A DNA stretch of 64,000 nucleotides from an uncultured Clostridia bacterium (GTDB lineage Bacteria > Bacillota > Clostridia > Peptostreptococcales > Anaerovoracaceae). The position numbers were made by a program, and so were the translations under genes. The stretch lies in the NCBI GenBank assembly GCA_937900415.1, contig CALCEY010000007.1:1-64000 (forward strand), in the 5' to 3' direction. Shown one piece after another: positions 52,964 through 61,966 of the stretch (its first letter is position 1; each line of letters opens with the position of its first letter). Below the pieces are notes generated by a model. The model was given only the letters and a program-made list of their open reading frames with translations, ran no database searches and was not told the DNA's origin.

Positions 52964-55087
52964 TTATGGTAAATCACGTGGTGTAGGGGACAATACCGTA
53001 CCGTCTTCACTGAGCAGATAAATTGCAAACACATTGTTGATCTTAGCCGGATACGTTTCCGCTATTTCTCCGTTGTAAACAACCCGAACCCGATCTCCTG
53101 TTTGGAATTCAGGAACAGGAACTTTTGAAACAACATCTAAAGAGACAGCTATTTTACCGGCGGTTTTTAATTCATCAGAATCCGGGTCGGGCTTAACCAC
53201 TATATGATTGCTGCCGGTTTCAATTACTTCGGCGTTAAAATAAGGATTGGACCCTGCTTGAATATTTGTGGAATTATCTGCATCGCCAATTGCCGGAGTT
53301 GAAGGAATATCAAAGTTCACAGTGTGAATAATTGTCGTGCTTTCACCGTTTTCTGCTGTGAGTGTTATCGGTTTGCACAAAACATAATTGCCGGCAGGCA
53401 GTTTGCCATAGGTGGAAGTCAAATGGCAATTCATAGTCAATGTTTCGTCAGGTCTGACGGTATAAAGTACGGCGTCCCACGCAAACTCCCGTTCTGCATA
53501 ATCATAGTTAAAAACATCTCTCATATATTTTCCGAAAGGTATCGTTTCGCCATTTTGAAGCCTTCCGCGAATTTCATATTCCGGCGAGGTTGTTATCGTT
53601 CCGCTGACAGCCGCTTCTTTTGAGGAATGTTTGATTACAATGTCAAATTCATTATCGGACTGAAAAATGACATTCATGGATATTCCCCAATTTTCTGCTT
53701 TAGCTTCGTAGCGAAAATACTCTTCTGCTATCTTTCTGCAAGCGGCTTCCTGCGCTGCTTGATAACGCTCGCTGTCAAGAGCCTGCGCCCACAAAGCTTC
53801 CGGAAATTTTTCTTTAATGTCATTTTCATAATAACTCCCGTCTCTCGGCTCCCAATATTCCCTTAATTCATAATTATTTAATCCGTTTTTATTTAATGCA
53901 GTCTTATTGGTTACCGTAATCACGGTTGGAGTGTGCGCCGACGCTTCTGCTTGAAGCTTGCCGTTTGGATAAGTATATTCCTCATAATAAACCCACATAT
54001 AGAGCGTTGTATCTGAAAGAGATCTGTCAATTTTCAAAATATCATAGTCAAGAGCAGAGAAATTTGCGTCTGTTAAATTCGATTGGTGATGTGCCATGAT
54101 TTCCGTATCCAGAAACTGTTTAAGCTCGTCGTCCAGATCGTCCTCATCGTAAGTTTTTGGATTTGTAAGCAAGCATACAGCAGTTACAATACAAACGATA
54201 ACTGCCGCAAGGATAACCCAAAAAGCAGGCTTTTTATAGCTTAACACGCCTTTCACCCTTTCTTTTACGCCTGTTTCTCCGAAAGCAAGAGGGCAGGCGG
54301 AAATCATTTTGCGGGTCCCGCTGCAATTGATGAGAGCGTTGGAATACGGCTTTTTGATTTCTGCCCCCTGTTGCCGAATCACCTTTTCGTCACAGGCAAG
54401 CTCGATATCCTTGCATAAAAGAATATACGCTGCCCATAAAAGCGGATTAAACCAATAAACAGCTAACAGCAGAAAACCAAGAGGTTTCCATATGTGGTCT
54501 TTCCTCTTTAAATGCGCTTTTTCATGGGATATTACAAATTCCATATCAGCTTCATTCATTGATGAGGGCAGGTAGATACGGGGGCGGAAAATGCCGAGAA
54601 TAAACGGCGTAGAAATATGATCGCATATCCATATATTTTCTTTTAACCGTATCGCTTCTTGAACCTTGCTTTTTATGCGAAGATAGCTTATCAAAGTATA
54701 TAACAACATTCCGGCGACGCCGACAATCCAAATGACAGAAATGATAAACATAACAGCCTGAATTGGATTTATACTGTCTGCGGCGTCGGGAGTTAACGAA
54801 TTTGAAATCAAAGGATTAACTATTTGATTTAAGGAAGGAATCCCGCTGTTGATGACAGGATTCTCTGCCGTGAAAATATTTTCAGGGATCGGCTCAGCGC
54901 TGGGAATCAGACTGAATATGCTTTCCAATGAAAACGGTACGATCAGCCGAATGGCAACAAAGCCCCAAAGGATACCCATGATCCATTTCGGCGCTTTTTT
55001 CAGCAAAAGGCGAAGTAAGATAACAGTAAGAATCACCCAGCTTGCCGTCATGCTCATATTCAAAATTTTAAGAAATACAGCCTCCAT
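52964..55087 (-). CDS. BlaR1/MecR1-type M56 sensor protease
   Basis: A 707-aa membrane protein. The M56 domain (about 1-300) has four or five spans and the zinc site HEKAH (188-192) in ISHEKAHLKRKDH. The outer domain (about 310-707) is not a penicillin-binding domain: no SxxK or KTG is visible. It instead has an Ig-like segment (about 490-610) and a DUF3221-like beta domain near the C-terminus (YFNAEVIETGSNHIVVKPDPDS). The ligand is therefore probably not a beta-lactam. The ATG at 55087 follows GAGGAGGGG; the GTG at 55093 overlaps the blaI stop. It forms a pair with the BlaI-type repressor. Confidence 0.85.
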   Translation of the reverse strand: MEAVFLKILNMSMTASWVILTVILLRLLLKKAPKWIMGILWGFVAIRLIVPFSLESIFSLIPSAEPIPENIFTAENPVINSGIPSLNQIVNPLISNSLTPDAADSINPIQAVMFIISVIWIVGVAGMLLYTLISYLRIKSKVQEAIRLKENIWICDHISTPFILGIFRPRIYLPSSMNEADMEFVISHEKAHLKRKDHIWKPLGFLLLAVYWFNPLLWAAYILLCKDIELACDEKVIRQQGAEIKKPYSNALINCSGTRKMISACPLAFGETGVKERVKGVLSYKKPAFWVILAAVIVCIVTAVCLLTNPKTYDEDDLDDELKQFLDTEIMAHHQSNLTDANFSALDYDILKIDRSLSDTTLYMWVYYEEYTYPNGKLQAEASAHTPTVITVTNKTALNKNGLNNYELREYWEPRDGSYYENDIKEKFPEALWAQALDSERYQAAQEAACRKIAEEYFRYEAKAENWGISMNVIFQSDNEFDIVIKHSSKEAAVSGTITTSPEYEIRGRLQNGETIPFGKYMRDVFNYDYAEREFAWDAVLYTVRPDETLTMNCHLTSTYGKLPAGNYVLCKPITLTAENGESTTIIHTVNFDIPSTPAIGDADNSTNIQAGSNPYFNAEVIETGSNHIVVKPDPDSDELKTAGKIAVSLDVVSKVPVPEFQTGDRVRVVYNGEIAETYPAKINNVFAIYLLSEDGTVLSPTPRDLP

Positions 55088-55089
55088 AA

Positions 55090-55452
55090 TCACCCCTCCT
55101 CATATTCGGCAACAATTTTTCGCAATTGTTCTACTTCCTCCTGCGTCAGATCCTTTCGGGCAGTGAATGCGGCAAGAAACGCAGGTAGGGAACCGTTAAA
55201 AGTTTCTTCCACAAATTTTTCACTTTGCATGGAATAAAATTCTTCCCGGGAAATGACAGAAGTCACTGTACCTTTATTATTCCGGAAAATCCCTTTATCG
55301 CATAATCGCTTCAAAACCGTATATGAAGTGGTTTTCTTCCATTTCAGCTCCGCCTCGCTTTTTTTCGCAAGCTCGGATGATGAAAGCGGTTCGTTTTCCC
55401 AAATAATATCCGCAAAGCGGGATTCGATTGCCCCCATTTGTAAATCTGCCAT
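55090..55452 (-). CDS. BlaI/MecI/CopY-family repressor
   Basis: A 120-aa winged-helix repressor with the typical N-terminal domain (ADLQMGAIESRFADIIWENEPLSSSELAKK, then TSYTVLKRLCDKGIFRNN) and a C-terminal dimerisation part (FVEETFNGSLPAFLAAFTARKDLTQEEVEQLRKIV). Family members are cut by the paired M56 protease at a conserved Asn-Phe region; FN in EETFNGS or similar may serve. Stop overlaps the protease gene by a few bases. Two palindromic operators sit in its promoter, so it should autoregulate the pair. Confidence 0.9.
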   Translation of the reverse strand: MADLQMGAIESRFADIIWENEPLSSSELAKKSEAELKWKKTTSYTVLKRLCDKGIFRNNKGTVTSVISREEFYSMQSEKFVEETFNGSLPAFLAAFTARKDLTQEEVEQLRKIVAEYEEG

Positions 55453-55473
55453 AATAATTTTCCATCTCCTATT

Positions 55474-55486
55474 CTACACTTTGTAG
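55474..55486. promoter_or_regulatory. BlaI-type operator 1
   Basis: CTACA-CTT-TGTAG, just downstream of the transcription start; fits the TACA/TGTA rule for BlaI/MecI sites. Centre is 25 bp from operator 2. Confidence 0.75.
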
Positions 55487-55495
55487 TACAGCTTT

Positions 55496-55524
55496 ATTCT
55501 ACACCGTGTAGTATGCAGTGCCAA
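55496..55524 (-). promoter_or_regulatory. Promoter of blaI-type repressor operon
   Basis: TTGGCA (55524-55519), 17-bp spacer and TAGAAT (55501-55496) on the minus strand. Confidence 0.8.
55499..55511. promoter_or_regulatory. BlaI-type operator 2
   Basis: CTACAC-C-GTGTAG, a perfect 13-bp palindrome overlapping the -10. Confidence 0.8.
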
Positions 55525-55689
55525 GCGGTTTGCAAAAATATGCCGTCTAAGTTAGTTTCTCAAAGCGTGGGGCTGTTAATAATTTTTATATATTTATCAA
55601 TATTGTCTTTTAAAACCCCTAATATTTTATCCCCTTTACCGAAAAAACTTCCACCGTATTATAATAGACCGGTTGCAAAGAAGCACAAG

Positions 55690-55975
55690 ACGCAAAGGAG
55701 TCTGTGGCATAGTTGATATGGTGCAGGATATGCTTTTTCATCTATCCCTTATTACGTATGCAGGGAAAGATGATGCTGCAGGTTTGCTGTCAAATATTGC
55801 AGCAGTATGAATCAGACCCTCTTGCGATGTTTGGGAAACGACCGGATAAATACGAAAGACGCTATAAAAAGGTAGCACCGCTGCGTGAAAGCATAATGGC
55901 AAAGCAGGGCGGCACACGAAAACAATGCCTTTCCGATGAGATTTCCGGGATGAAAATCACCTGAAGACATCTCAT
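55690..55975 (+). pseudogene. Decayed coding remnant, unidentified
   Basis: Two plus-strand frames look coding in succession: one reading IVDMVQDMLFHLSLITYAG near 55701-55796 and, after a stop and frame change, one reading YESDPLAMFGKRPDKYERRY from about 55805 on to 55964. No single intact gene fits. I do not recognise the parent protein. Surrounding 55525-55690 holds no gene. Confidence 0.35.
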
Positions 55976-56003
55976 ACGACTTCCTGCTTTGCGGTGCAAC
56001 ACA

Positions 56004-56105
56004 TGTTTGACAAACCTGCATTTTGAGAAATCCGCATTTATGACAAGCCTGCATTTTAGGCAAACCTGCATCTCTGACAAACCTGCATTTTTGAAAATCT
56101 GATTT
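56004..56105. repeat. Short tandem repeat, 16-18 bp units
   Basis: Five to six imperfect units of TGACAAACCTGCATTTT (variants with AGCC, ATCC). Units are separated without spacers. The array ends 75 bp before the patatin gene, and has no open frame of consistent phase. Confidence 0.8.
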
Positions 56106-56178
56106 TCTCGATTCTCATTGATTTCAGTTCAATATTATGACATAATTTGAAATTAACAAAAGATTTCAGGAGGACTAA

Positions 56179-57027
56179 ATGAAAACGGGATTATTGCTCG
56201 AAGGCGGAGCTATGCGCGGACTATATACCGCCGGTGTGCTCGACACATTGATGGAAAACAGTATTTCCATTGACGGCATAATCGGGGTGTCAGCAGGGGC
56301 GCTTTTCGGCATGAATTATAAATCAAAGCAGCCCGGAAGAGTGCTTCGATACAACAAAAATTATGCCGCCGACAAAGATTATATGAGCTTCCACTCACTG
56401 CTCACGACCGGGAATATAGTGAATGAAGATTTCTGCTTTAACAAGATCGTCAATGAACTTGACCCTGTTGATTTCGATACTTATCAACGCAGCAAAGAGG
56501 ATTTTTACGCCGTAGTTACCGATATCGAAACCGGGAAAGCTGAGTATATTGAAATTGACGACTTAAGAAATGAAGAGCAAATGGAATATCTGCATGCCTC
56601 AGGTTCGATGCCCTTCCTATCAAGGCCGGTTTGTATCAACGGCAAAAGATATCTGGACGGCGGAATTGCCGACAGCATCCCAATCAATAAAATCATGAGT
56701 ATGAGGTATGACAAGGTCATTGTGATTCTAACAAGACCGGAGAATTACAAAAAGAAAAAAACCAATACTCTTCTCCCGAAAATATATTATCGAAGGTATC
56801 CACGTTTGATCTCTGCCATCAACAACAGGTATCGTGTATACAACCGACAGCTGGAACAAGTTAATGCTTTGGCAAGGGAGAGAAAAATCTTTGTGATAAG
56901 GCCGTCAAGACTTGTAAATATTAAACGGATCGAAAGAAATACCGATAAGATACAGGAAATGTACGATTTGGGCCGGGAAGATGCTGCCAAAAACCTTGCG
57001 GCAATGGCAGAATATTTAAACTCGTAG
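56179..57027 (+). CDS. Patatin-like phospholipase
   Basis: A 282-aa patatin-family lipid acyl hydrolase. The oxyanion block is EGGAMRGLYTAGVLD, the nucleophile is S38 in GVSAGAL, and the aspartate of the dyad is D160 in DGGIADSIP. The layout agrees with bacterial RssA/YlbK-like proteins (about 280 aa) acting in the cytoplasm on lipids. Ribosome site AGGAGG. A lone gene, closed by a terminator at 57194-57227. Confidence 0.9.
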   Translation: MKTGLLLEGGAMRGLYTAGVLDTLMENSISIDGIIGVSAGALFGMNYKSKQPGRVLRYNKNYAADKDYMSFHSLLTTGNIVNEDFCFNKIVNELDPVDFDTYQRSKEDFYAVVTDIETGKAEYIEIDDLRNEEQMEYLHASGSMPFLSRPVCINGKRYLDGGIADSIPINKIMSMRYDKVIVILTRPENYKKKKTNTLLPKIYYRRYPRLISAINNRYRVYNRQLEQVNALARERKIFVIRPSRLVNIKRIERNTDKIQEMYDLGREDAAKNLAAMAEYLNS

Positions 57028-57193
57028 TTTTAAAATACAAAGGGTAAGGCTGAAGCTTTTTCTGAAAGCTAAGCAGTTTGCTTGAAGAAAGAAAAAAGTA
57101 CAATATTGAACAAAAATGAAGTACAAACACAATTCCGGTCTGCATAACTCATTAACAAACGAATAATAGCTGCTTTTACTGCAGCGCTATCGA

Positions 57194-57227
57194 GCAGGAA
57201 ATCCATAAACGGACTTCCCGCTTTTTT
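57194..57227 (+). terminator. Terminator after patatin gene
   Basis: GCAGGAAATCC/GGACTTCCCGC imperfect stem followed by TTTTTT. The following 57228-57422 holds the metF promoter: TTGCCT, 18 bp, TATAAT at about 57312. Confidence 0.75.
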
Positions 57228-57422
57228 ATGCCTGAAACACAAATTACCTATCCTTTGTTTTGTTGAATCTTATTCCACAAATAATTTGCCTTGCCGTGTC
57301 GTGCCGTAGTATAATTAGAAATAATATTTACTCGGTTTTCCACACAAATGCAGAGTAAAAACTACGAAAAATCAATACAAGGATTGAAATAAAACAAACT
57401 CAGTACGACAAGGAGAACAAGC

Positions 57423-58298
57423 ATGAAGCTTATCAATTTATTAAAAAAAGAACAGCTGTCTCTATCCTTTGAGGTATTTCCGCCTAAGGTAAGTTCATCC
57501 TTCGACAGCGTAAAATCGGCTACCGAAGAAATAGCAAAGCTCAAACCATCTTTTATGAGCGTAACCTACGGTGCGGGAGGAGGCACCAGCAAATACACGC
57601 TGGATATAGCTAAAAACATCAAAGAACTGTATGGCGTTTCCACACTTGCACATCTTACCTGTGTTTCTTCCACCAAAGAAACCGTCCAAGATATGATTGA
57701 GCATATGAAAGAAGTCGGAATAGAAAACGTCATGGCTCTGCGGGGAGATATAACTCCCGATATGGAGGAACAGGACAGAAGCAAATGGCATTACAGACAT
57801 GCCGTCGATTTGATAAGACAATTAAAGGAAAGTAACTCTGATTTCTGCATCGGCGGAGCATGTTATCCGGAAATTCATCCGGAAAGTTCAAACCAGAAAG
57901 AAGACATCAAATATTTAAAAGAAAAAGTTGACGCAGGCTGCGAATTCCTGACCACACAGATGTTCTTTGACAACAATCTTTTGTATAACTTTCTTTATAA
58001 AATACGTGAAGCCGGCATAACCGTTCCCGTAATCCCGGGAATAATGCCCATAACCAACGCAAACCAAATCGAAAGAGCGCTCAAACTATCAGGCTCATAT
58101 GTTCCGCAAAGATTTAAAAGTCTCGTTGACAAATTCGGTTCAAATCCTGCGGCAATGAAACAGGCAGGCATCGCTTATGCTACAGATCAGATAATAGATC
58201 TTTACGCAAACAATATCACAAATGTTCACGTTTATTCGATGAACAAGCCTGATGTTGCGGCGAAAATACAGAGCAATCTTTCCGATATTTTAGGATAA
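57423..58298 (+). CDS. metF: 5,10-methylenetetrahydrofolate reductase
   Basis: A 291-aa flavoprotein TIM barrel making methyl-tetrahydrofolate for methionine synthesis. SFEVFPPKVSSSFDS, TYGAGGGTSKYT, TCVSSTKETVQDM and ALRGDITPD are the family blocks, and FLTTQMFFDNNLLYNF lines the flavin site. It heads metF-MetH activation-metH. The start has AAGGAGAA upstream. No SAM riboswitch is seen in front of it. Confidence 0.95.
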   Translation: MKLINLLKKEQLSLSFEVFPPKVSSSFDSVKSATEEIAKLKPSFMSVTYGAGGGTSKYTLDIAKNIKELYGVSTLAHLTCVSSTKETVQDMIEHMKEVGIENVMALRGDITPDMEEQDRSKWHYRHAVDLIRQLKESNSDFCIGGACYPEIHPESSNQKEDIKYLKEKVDAGCEFLTTQMFFDNNLLYNFLYKIREAGITVPVIPGIMPITNANQIERALKLSGSYVPQRFKSLVDKFGSNPAAMKQAGIAYATDQIIDLYANNITNVHVYSMNKPDVAAKIQSNLSDILG

Positions 58299-58496
58299 AC
58301 TTCTCTTTAAATTATTATCGGCAGCGTATTCATATCGTTTAACGCCGATAAATAGGGAAAGGGGTACGCAGCGCCGGTCAGCATGAAATAATAAAAGGCT
58401 GTCAGCTACAAACAGAATTCCGCGATGGCGAGCAAACGAAATTCAGCAGGCGATGAGCATAAAAAATCTAACGTACAATAATATGAGGAGCCGCCG

Positions 58497-59243
58497 ATGA
58501 CAAATGCAGTTTATACAAAATTTTATAATGAAATACCTGTTGATTCGAAAGAGATTTTTCGCTACATGGGATGCAGAGAAGCCGACGAAAAAACACTTTC
58601 CCTGGTAAACGACTGCTTATCCGAAGCTTTGCCCAAATTAGTGTATAAGGTGTGCTATCGTCAATTTTCAATACACGCTACCCATTGCAAAGTCGACCTT
58701 TCTTTTATGCTTTCAGATAGTGAGGCTTTGAAAAAGAATCTCAAAGGCTGCGACAGAATCATCGTATTTGCAGCCACCGTCGGTATAGAATTGGACAGAT
58801 TGATCGCAAAATACGGAAAGCTTTCTCCCTCTAAAGCTCTGTGCTTTCAGGCAATAGGCGCCGAAAGGATAGAAAGCCTCTGCAACACTTTCAATGAGGA
58901 TATAAAGAAACGATTCGATTCGGAAAACCTTTTTTCAAAGCCTAGATTCAGCCCCGGTTACGGAGACCTGCCGCTTGAGACTCAAAAAGATTTTTTCGGG
59001 GTTCTTGATTGTTACAGAAAAATAGGGCTTTCACTCAACGACAGTCTGCTTATGTCGCCGTCCAAGTCCGTGACGGCTCTTATCGGCTTCGGCCCCAAGG
59101 ACTGTTTAGAAGACTCTGTCACAGTAAATCAATTCGGCTGTGAAATTGAAGCGGGCAGCAGAGAGAGAAGTGCAGACGCAAAAATGCCCGAAGCCGACAA
59201 ATGCAAACTTTGCGAAAATAAAAACTGTTCCTTTAGGAGGTAA
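58497..59243 (+). CDS. Stand-alone MetH reactivation domain protein
   Basis: A 248-aa protein matching the vitamin B12-dependent methionine synthase activation domain as a separate chain. The SAM-binding motif RFSPGYGDLPLETQ (near 160) is intact, with the preceding helix QAIGAERIESLCN. In E. coli this is the last domain of MetH and re-methylates oxidised cobalamin. Here it is one gene upstream of metH, which lacks the domain. Extra cysteines end the protein (CKLCENKNCSF), possibly a metal site. Ribosome site GAGGAG. Split MetH is common in Clostridia. Confidence 0.9.
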   Translation: MTNAVYTKFYNEIPVDSKEIFRYMGCREADEKTLSLVNDCLSEALPKLVYKVCYRQFSIHATHCKVDLSFMLSDSEALKKNLKGCDRIIVFAATVGIELDRLIAKYGKLSPSKALCFQAIGAERIESLCNTFNEDIKKRFDSENLFSKPRFSPGYGDLPLETQKDFFGVLDCYRKIGLSLNDSLLMSPSKSVTALIGFGPKDCLEDSVTVNQFGCEIEAGSRERSADAKMPEADKCKLCENKNCSFRR

Positions 59244-59251
59244 TCTTACAT

Positions 59252-61783
59252 ATGAACATTTTAGAATACATGAAAGATAATATTCTCTATCTTGACGGCG
59301 GTATGGGAACGCTTCTTCAAGAAGCCGGTCTTGCGCCCGGGGAATTCCCTGAACGCTGGAACATCTCAAATCCCGAGACAGTGCAAAAGCTGCACCGCCT
59401 TTATTACGATGCGGGAAGCAATGTAGTAAATACAAATACGTTCGGCGCCAACGGCCTTAAATTTTCCGACGACGAACTTTCCAAAATCATAAAAGCCGCC
59501 GTTTCCAACGCAAAAGCAGCAAAAGAATCTTCTTCAGCGCCACAGGAAAAATTTATTGCCCTGGACATAGGCCCTTGCGGAAAACTCCTTAAGCCTTACG
59601 GTGATCTTGATTTTGAGGACGCCGTCTCTTTATTCAGTAAAGTTATAACGCTGGGAACTTCCGAAGGCGTGGACCTCGTTTTCATAGAAACCATGAACGA
59701 CAGCTATGAAACAAAAGCTGCTCTTCTTGCAGCAAAGGAAAGCTGTAATCTTCCTGTCTTTGTTTCCAACGCCTACGGTCAGGGCGGAAAGCTGATGACA
59801 GGCGCTTCGCCTGCCGCAATGACTGCAATACTGGAGGGTATGGGCGCAGATGCAATCGGAGCCAACTGCTCTCTCGGCCCTGCGCAGCTTAAAGACGTAG
59901 CAGAGGAACTTTTAAAATACGCTTCTGTTCCCGTTCTGCTCAAGCCCAATGCCGGTCTCCCGAAGGAGAAAGAGGGCAAAGCGGTTTATGATGTTTCCGC
60001 CGAAGAGTTTGCCGGGGAAATGCGTAAAATGATAAAGAGCGGAATACGCATAGCCGGAGGCTGCTGCGGAACCACGCCTGAATATATTAAAAAACTCAGC
60101 GATATGACCTCGGATTTAAAACCCATTGCAACCACCGAAAAAAACATTACCTGCGTTTCTTCCTACACTCACGCAGTCGAATTCGACCGTACTCCGATCT
60201 TAATAGGTGAAAGAATCAATCCCACAGGGAAAAAACGCTTTAAAGAGGCCTTGATAAACAAAGAAACAGATTACATTCTTCAGGAGGGGGTAAAGCAGCA
60301 AGAAGCCGGAGTTGATATCCTTGACGTCAACGTAGGTCTTCCCGATATAGACGAGCCTGCGATGCTTACAGAAATCGTATCTGAACTTCAGGCAGTAATC
60401 GACCTTCCGCTACAGATTGACACTGCCGACGCCGACGCTATGGAAAGGGCTTTACGCCGTTACAACGGCAAGGCCATGATAAACTCCGTAAACGGCAAGG
60501 AAGAAAGCATGAGACAGATATTCCCCCTTGTCAAAAAATACGGCGGGCTTATAGTTGCTCTCACGCTGGACGAAAACGGAATTCCAAAAACTCCCGAGGG
60601 TAGAGTAAAAATAGCGGAAAAAATTCTTAAAACTGCCGCAGAATACGGTATTTCCAAAAAGAATATCATATTTGACACCTTAGCCATGACGATAAGCGCC
60701 GACACTTCTGCCGCAGTTGCAACTTTAAAATCGCTGGAAACAATCAGAAATGACCTGGACTGTCACACCTCACTGGGCGTATCCAATATTTCTTTCGGTC
60801 TTCCGGCAAGAGACGGAATAAACACCGTTTTCTTTACCATGGCAATGGAAAGGGGTCTTTCTGCGGCAATAATGAACCCCTATTCCACGTCAATGCTTAT
60901 GGCCCACAAAGCTTACTGCGCTCTCCACGCTCTGGACGAAAACTGTGCGAAATATATAGATTTTGCTTCTCAATACAATGCGCAAAACAACGCCTCAGCC
61001 TTTGATTTTCCTTCTTCACGGACAGCTTTGCAGCAAAATGCAGCAGCGCAGGCAATTTCACAGCAAAGAACCTCGCAGACCACGCCTGCTCCAGCCGCAG
61101 CGTCAAGTGAAACAAAGGACTGTAAATCATCCCTGCAAAAAGCTGTTATCAAAGGGCTGAAAGAACAGGCTGCAAAGCTTACAAAAGAACTGCTGACACA
61201 AGCTAATGCACTTGACATAATCCAACAGGAAATAATTCCTGCGCTGGACGTCGTCGGCAAAGGGTTTGAAGAAAAAACCGTTTATCTTCCTCAACTTCTG
61301 ATGAGCGCCGAAGCAGCAAAAAGTTCCTTTGAAATCATCAAAGAAAGCATGGCTTCATCGGGTTCTGCTAAAAACAGTGCAGAAAACAGCTCGGAAAATT
61401 CCGATGTAAAAATCGCAAAAAAAGGTACAATCGTAATCGCTACCGTTCATGGCGACATTCATGACATCGGAAAAAACATAGTCAAGCTTCTCCTTGATAA
61501 TTACGGATTTAATATAGTCGATCTCGGCAAGGATGTTCCACCGGAAACTATCGTCAGCTCAGTCATAGAGCATCATGCTTCCATATGCGGCCTGAGCGCT
61601 CTTATGACGACCACTGTTCCGGCCATGAAAAAAACTATAGAGCTGCTGAAAAAAGAAGCTCCGTGGTGCAGGGTTGTAGTAGGAGGAGCAGTGCTTAACA
61701 GCGATTATGCAAAGCGCATAGGTTCTGATAAATTCGCAGCAGACGCAATGGAAACAGTACGATACGCAAAAGACATTATATAA
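59252..61783 (+). CDS. metH: B12-dependent methionine synthase (no reactivation domain)
   Basis: An 843-aa methionine synthase. The homocysteine domain (1-290) has zinc cysteines C206 (GANC), C271 and C272 (GGCCGT); the methyl-folate domain starts near 318 (LIGERINPTGKKRF) and ends about 560. A low-complexity Gln/Ala/Ser/Thr-rich linker fills about 577-627. The cap (628-700) and B12 domain follow, with the lower-ligand motif DIHDIG (735-740). The activation domain of the long form is missing and is supplied by the preceding gene. Ribosome site TAGGAGGT, 8 bp after that gene. Confidence 0.94.
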   Translation: MNILEYMKDNILYLDGGMGTLLQEAGLAPGEFPERWNISNPETVQKLHRLYYDAGSNVVNTNTFGANGLKFSDDELSKIIKAAVSNAKAAKESSSAPQEKFIALDIGPCGKLLKPYGDLDFEDAVSLFSKVITLGTSEGVDLVFIETMNDSYETKAALLAAKESCNLPVFVSNAYGQGGKLMTGASPAAMTAILEGMGADAIGANCSLGPAQLKDVAEELLKYASVPVLLKPNAGLPKEKEGKAVYDVSAEEFAGEMRKMIKSGIRIAGGCCGTTPEYIKKLSDMTSDLKPIATTEKNITCVSSYTHAVEFDRTPILIGERINPTGKKRFKEALINKETDYILQEGVKQQEAGVDILDVNVGLPDIDEPAMLTEIVSELQAVIDLPLQIDTADADAMERALRRYNGKAMINSVNGKEESMRQIFPLVKKYGGLIVALTLDENGIPKTPEGRVKIAEKILKTAAEYGISKKNIIFDTLAMTISADTSAAVATLKSLETIRNDLDCHTSLGVSNISFGLPARDGINTVFFTMAMERGLSAAIMNPYSTSMLMAHKAYCALHALDENCAKYIDFASQYNAQNNASAFDFPSSRTALQQNAAAQAISQQRTSQTTPAPAAASSETKDCKSSLQKAVIKGLKEQAAKLTKELLTQANALDIIQQEIIPALDVVGKGFEEKTVYLPQLLMSAEAAKSSFEIIKESMASSGSAKNSAENSSENSDVKIAKKGTIVIATVHGDIHDIGKNIVKLLLDNYGFNIVDLGKDVPPETIVSSVIEHHASICGLSALMTTTVPAMKKTIELLKKEAPWCRVVVGGAVLNSDYAKRIGSDKFAADAMETVRYAKDII

Positions 61784-61851
61784 CTTTATATCAAGAGGTT
61801 TGACAGACATAAAATCTCTGAAGAGTGAAAGTATATGAAAAGAACCTGCGG

Positions 61852-61940
61852 AATAACACTGCCGTCATTTACCATTTTCAACATGATATTTAAGCATATC
61901 GCATTTATCAGCGAAAAAGGGAAATGACGGCAGTGTTATT
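61852..61940. repeat. Perfect 19-bp inverted repeat, 51-nt loop
   Basis: AATAACACTGCCGTCATTT (61852-61870) and its exact complement (61922-61940). It lies between the convergent ends of metH and the ECF sigma gene. There is no T-run on either strand, so it is not a typical terminator. Confidence 0.9.
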
Positions 61941-61966
61941 AGCTTCTAAAATTTGACGCTTTATTA

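Noticed and set aside
55812..56080. Minus-strand Cys-rich frames over the tandem repeat
   Set aside because: The cysteine pattern follows from the repeat unit; frames shift because the units vary in length, and no ribosome site is present.
57228..57422. SAM riboswitch before metF
   Set aside because: The conserved SAM-I core sequences are absent; only a promoter is seen.
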